Assembly: GCA_949935795.1 (NCBI GenBank)
Contig: CATLFX010000011.1
Coordinates: forward strand, 1-61,230
Source of the DNA: an uncultured Oscillospiraceae bacterium
GTDB taxonomy: Bacteria > Bacillota > Clostridia > Oscillospirales > Oscillospiraceae
Reading direction: 5' to 3'
DNA: 61,230 nt
Under the pieces are notes generated by a model. The model ran no database searches, had not been told where the DNA came from, and worked only from the letters and a program-made list of their open reading frames with translations. Shown here in pieces: positions 58,777 through 61,230 of this stretch (position 1 is the stretch's first letter; every line of letters begins with the position of its first letter). The position numbers and the translations under genes are program-made.

Positions 58777-60036
58777 ATGGCAACTGCGAAGAAAAGTAAT
58801 TACCCGTGGGTAATCGTTGCTACCGTTCTGTTCTGGTCTGGACTGATTTTCGGCCTGATGGGCAACACCGTCGGTCTGTTCTACTCCCCCGTGTCCCAGG
58901 AGATGGGTTGGACCATGACCCAGACCTCCTTCTTCATGACCATCTATCCCATCGTGGCCGGCGTATGCTCTCCCCTGGCCGGCAAGGTGTTCAATTCCTA
59001 CGGCAAGATTCAGTATGTGCTGACCGCCGTGGCCGCCATCTGGTGCGGCACCTACATCTGGTCCTCCACCTTTAACGCCCTGTGGCAGTGGACGGTCTAC
59101 GGCGTCATCACCGGCGTTCTGGGCGGCTTCCTGATGTACATCCCCGTTCCGCTGATTATCAACAACTGGTTTACCAAGCAGAAGGGCATCGCCCTGGGCA
59201 TCGCCGCCGCCTTTGTCAACGTGGTCCCGGCCATTTTCAACCCTATCATCACTCAGCAGATCGCCACCTACGGCTGGCGGTCGGTCCGTCTGGTCATCGG
59301 CATCGTCCTGTTGATCATCGTGGTGCCCATCACCCTGATCTTTGTCCGCAAGTTCCCCTCCGATAAGGGTCTGGAGCCCTGGGGCGCCGAGGAAACTGAC
59401 GGCGCTGCCGCCGGCGGCACCAATAAGCTCACCGGCGTGAAGGCCAGCGTGGCCATGAAGTCCCCCGCGTTCTGGCTGGCTCTGCTGGCTGCGGCCTGCC
59501 TGGTGTCCTGCGCCACCATCAACCAGCGCATCGCCAGCCTGGCCACCGCCCGCAACTTCGACCCCGTGGCCATCGGCATGGCTTCCTCGATCATCATGGT
59601 GGGCGGCATCCTGGGCAAGTTCATCCTGGGCTTCGTCCGCGACAAGACCAACAATTCCGTCATCACCGGCCTGACCTGCGCGGCCTTCGGCCTCATCGGC
59701 TGTGTGCTGTTCCTGACCGTGGGCACCACCGGCTTGGCTATCTTCTACATCAGCATCCTGATCTACGGCTTTGGCTACGCCGGCCTCACCGTGGCCCCTC
59801 CCATGATCGTGGAGGACGCCTTCGGCCCCAAGAACTTCGGCCAGATCTACGCCAACGTCTCCGTCGTCACCTGTGTGGCCAGCTCGGTGACTTCCCTGCT
59901 CTACGCCCAGATCATTGACCGCACCGGCGGCTATGAGGGCTGCTTCATTCTGGCCATCGTGTTCTACGCCATCTTTGCCGTGTGCGTGCCGCTGATTGTG
60001 GGCATCGGCAAAAAGCTTCCCCGTGAGGCGGACTAA
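58777..60036 (+). CDS. MFS transporter
   Basis: A 419-residue, 12-helix major facilitator with a central loop around residues 200-225. It is of the OxlT / monocarboxylate type: early NTVGLFYSPVSQEMGWTMTQ, PLAGKVFNSYGK (loop 2-3), and the second-half GKFILGFVRDKTNNS. BaiG in bile acid operons is also an MFS protein, but similarity beyond the superfamily is not evident. It probably takes up the pathway's acid or exports the product. AAAGGAG precedes the ATG. It lies in the plus-strand sigma-54 operon. Confidence 0.88.
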   Translation: MATAKKSNYPWVIVATVLFWSGLIFGLMGNTVGLFYSPVSQEMGWTMTQTSFFMTIYPIVAGVCSPLAGKVFNSYGKIQYVLTAVAAIWCGTYIWSSTFNALWQWTVYGVITGVLGGFLMYIPVPLIINNWFTKQKGIALGIAAAFVNVVPAIFNPIITQQIATYGWRSVRLVIGIVLLIIVVPITLIFVRKFPSDKGLEPWGAEETDGAAAGGTNKLTGVKASVAMKSPAFWLALLAAACLVSCATINQRIASLATARNFDPVAIGMASSIIMVGGILGKFILGFVRDKTNNSVITGLTCAAFGLIGCVLFLTVGTTGLAIFYISILIYGFGYAGLTVAPPMIVEDAFGPKNFGQIYANVSVVTCVASSVTSLLYAQIIDRTGGYEGCFILAIVFYAIFAVCVPLIVGIGKKLPREAD

Positions 60037-60059
60037 TCGTTCAGATTGGAGGTTTATTT

Positions 60060-60383
60060 ATGGAAACTTTGCTGGAAGTAACCGAAAAGCTCAAGAATTT
60101 GACTGAGACCGGCCTGGACCGCGCCAAGGATTATGGCGAGATCGCCAAGCTCAGCGTGCTCAACCGCGCCAAGGAAGAGACGGTGAACAAGCTCTATGCC
60201 GAGCTGGGCAGGCGCTATTACCAGGCCCATGGGCTGGCCCCCGAGGCGGGCTATGAGGCTGTGTGCGACAAAATCACGGACCTCAAGGCCAAGATTGAAT
60301 CCAACAAGAACCGTATCACTGAGTTGAAGATCAACGCTGTGGTGGACGACGAGGTGTGTGAGCCTGACGAAGCGGAGGGCTGA
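60060..60383 (+). CDS. Small helical protein of unknown function
   Basis: A 107-residue, charged, almost wholly helical protein. It has heptad-like text (LLEVTEKLKNLTETGLDRAK, then AKLSVLNRAKEETVNKLYAE), a YYQAHG turn and a second coiled helix (CDKITDLKAKIESNKNRITE). No cysteine pairs or membrane segment are seen. Similar small proteins occur in many Firmicutes, without known function. TTGGAGG precedes the ATG. It lies between the MFS gene and etfB. Confidence 0.7.
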   Translation: METLLEVTEKLKNLTETGLDRAKDYGEIAKLSVLNRAKEETVNKLYAELGRRYYQAHGLAPEAGYEAVCDKITDLKAKIESNKNRITELKINAVVDDEVCEPDEAEG

Positions 60384-60446
60384 TTCCCAGCAGTACCCGG
60401 CCCCGCCAAGTGCCATGAATAAAACCTTTGAAAGGATGCGGAAATC

Positions 60447-61230
60447 ATGAACATACTCGTCTGTGTCAAGCAGGTGCCTGACACCACTGAGATCAAGATC
60501 GACCCGGTGAAGAACACCCTCATCCGCGACGGCGTGCCCAGCATTGTCAACCCCTTCGACGGCTACGCCCTGGAGGCCGCCGCCCGCATCAAGGACAAGA
60601 ACCCCGATACCAAAATCGTGGTGCTGTCCATGGGTCCCCCGCAGGCCACCGCCGCGCTGAAGGAGTGCCTGGCCATTGCCGCCGACAAGGCGTATCTGGT
60701 GTCCGGCCGCACCTTCGGCGGCTCCGACACCCTGGCCACCAGCTACATCCTGTACAACGCGGTGAAGAAGGTGGAAGAGCTTGAGGGCGCGAAGTTTGAC
60801 GCCATCTTCTGCGGCAAGCAGGCCATCGACGGCGACACCGCCCAGGTTGGCCCCGAGCTGGCCGAGCACCTGGGCTATCCCCAGGTCACCTACGGCCTGG
60901 AGGCCGAGGTGGAGGTTGATATGCTCAAGGTGAAGAAGGAGGTCGAGGAGGGCGTCGAGGTCATCGGCGTCAAGTTCCCCTGCCTGGTCACCTACACCAA
61001 GCCCGCCTGGGACCCCCGGTACCCCACCATCAAGCGGAAGATGGCCGCCAACAAGGCGGAGATCCCCGTGCTGGGCGACGACGCTTTCCCGGACATCGAC
61101 ACCACCCGCATTGGCCTGAAGGGCTCTCCCACCAACGTGAAAAAGACCTTCGTGCCCCAGAAGAAGACCGGCGGCGTGAAGATCAAGGAGGAGGACAACG
61201 CCGCCTCCGCCAAGAAGCTGTTTGAGCTGC
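60447..61230 (+). CDS. etfB: Electron transfer flavoprotein beta subunit (partial)
   Basis: 261 codons up to the window edge, no stop. It is of the Bcd/CarD-associated bifurcating EtfB class: MNILVCVKQVPDTTEIKIDP, RDGVPSIVNPFDGYALEAA, GSDTLATSYIL, FDAIFCGKQAIDGDTAQVGP and KRKMAANKAEIPVLGDDAF. It differs clearly from the FixA at 40967. AAAGGATG precedes the ATG. An etfA should follow beyond the window. It gives the locus a second electron-transfer flavoprotein, perhaps for the CaiA-like dehydrogenase. Confidence 0.93.
   Translation, partial: MNILVCVKQVPDTTEIKIDPVKNTLIRDGVPSIVNPFDGYALEAAARIKDKNPDTKIVVLSMGPPQATAALKECLAIAADKAYLVSGRTFGGSDTLATSYILYNAVKKVEELEGAKFDAIFCGKQAIDGDTAQVGPELAEHLGYPQVTYGLEAEVEVDMLKVKKEVEEGVEVIGVKFPCLVTYTKPAWDPRYPTIKRKMAANKAEIPVLGDDAFPDIDTTRIGLKGSPTNVKKTFVPQKKTGGVKIKEEDNAASAKKLFEL

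Noticed and set aside
40021-61230. Calling the right-hand locus a bile acid 7-dehydroxylation (bai) operon
   Set aside because: There is no BaiA-type short-chain dehydrogenase and only one BaiCD/BaiH-like reductase, and FixABCX plus a CaiA-like enzyme are foreign to bai operons. Similarities are at family level only.
40021-61230. Calling the right-hand locus a carnitine (cai) operon
   Set aside because: No CaiT betaine transporter is present, and the ene-reductase, SnoaL protein and TIGR03084-like protein have no place in carnitine reduction.

Overview
The window looks like the chromosome of a high-GC Firmicute of the Oscillospiraceae (the Flavonifractor / Lawsonibacter / Oscillibacter type of gut anaerobe). 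This is inferred from the GC-rich coding with strong G/C third positions, the sigma-A promoters and AGGAGG ribosome sites, a DUF4317 gene, a stand-alone Spo0A C-terminal domain, a vanG-type cluster, a bile salt hydrolase and many oxygen-sensitive flavin/iron-sulfur enzymes. No tRNA, rRNA or CRISPR array was seen.

Left part (1-10.8 kb). The window opens inside an IS5-type insertion sequence. Next, on the minus strand, is a purine catabolism operon, xdhA-xdhB-xdhC-guaD. It has a clear sigma-A promoter and a guanine-class riboswitch leader whose P1 helix competes with a 14-bp hairpin. Facing it is a response regulator / histidine kinase / ABC ATPase / FtsX-type permease operon. The regulator gene and the transporter genes each have the same 11-bp-phased CTTGAG operator.

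Middle part (10.8-37.3 kb). This holds mostly single genes and small operons: galK-galT, a PHP phosphatase, an MtnK-like kinase, glycerol dehydrogenase, DegV, DUF4317, a membrane protein, NADP isocitrate dehydrogenase, and a peptidase E gene bracketed by inverted copies of a repeat. They are followed by a transglutaminase/lipoprotein pair, a decayed IS1182-type transposase, a bile salt hydrolase, an aldo/keto reductase with its MerR regulator, two duplicated XRE regulators (one translationally coupled to a Spo0A_C protein), and a complete vanR-vanS-vanG-vanXY-vanT cluster with 11-bp repeats before vanG.

Right part (37.3-61.2 kb). This is one large metabolic locus. On the minus strand: SLC13-type transporter, FixC-like flavoprotein, old-yellow-enzyme-type reductase, enoyl-CoA hydratase, acyl-CoA ligase, CaiA-like acyl-CoA dehydrogenase, TIGR03084-like protein, second FixC, FixX, then RpoN (sigma-54), a sigma-54 activator, FixA/FixB (EtfB/EtfA) and three menaquinone-tail genes (menA, ubiE/menG, polyprenyl synthase). 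On the plus strand, divergent from it: a SnoaL-like protein resembling BaiE, a CaiB/BaiF-type CoA-transferase, an MFS transporter, a small helical protein and a second EtfB that runs off the window. Both divergent operons begin with near-identical, essentially perfect sigma-54 promoters (TGGCAC-N5-TTGCA), and the gap between them carries repeats that could bind the activator. The whole therefore looks like a self-contained sigma-54 regulon for an unidentified carboxylic acid: import, CoA activation, reduction or dehydration, with electrons passed through FixABCX to menaquinone. It combines elements of the carnitine (cai/fix) and bile-acid (bai) systems, and I consider it the most interesting part of the window.
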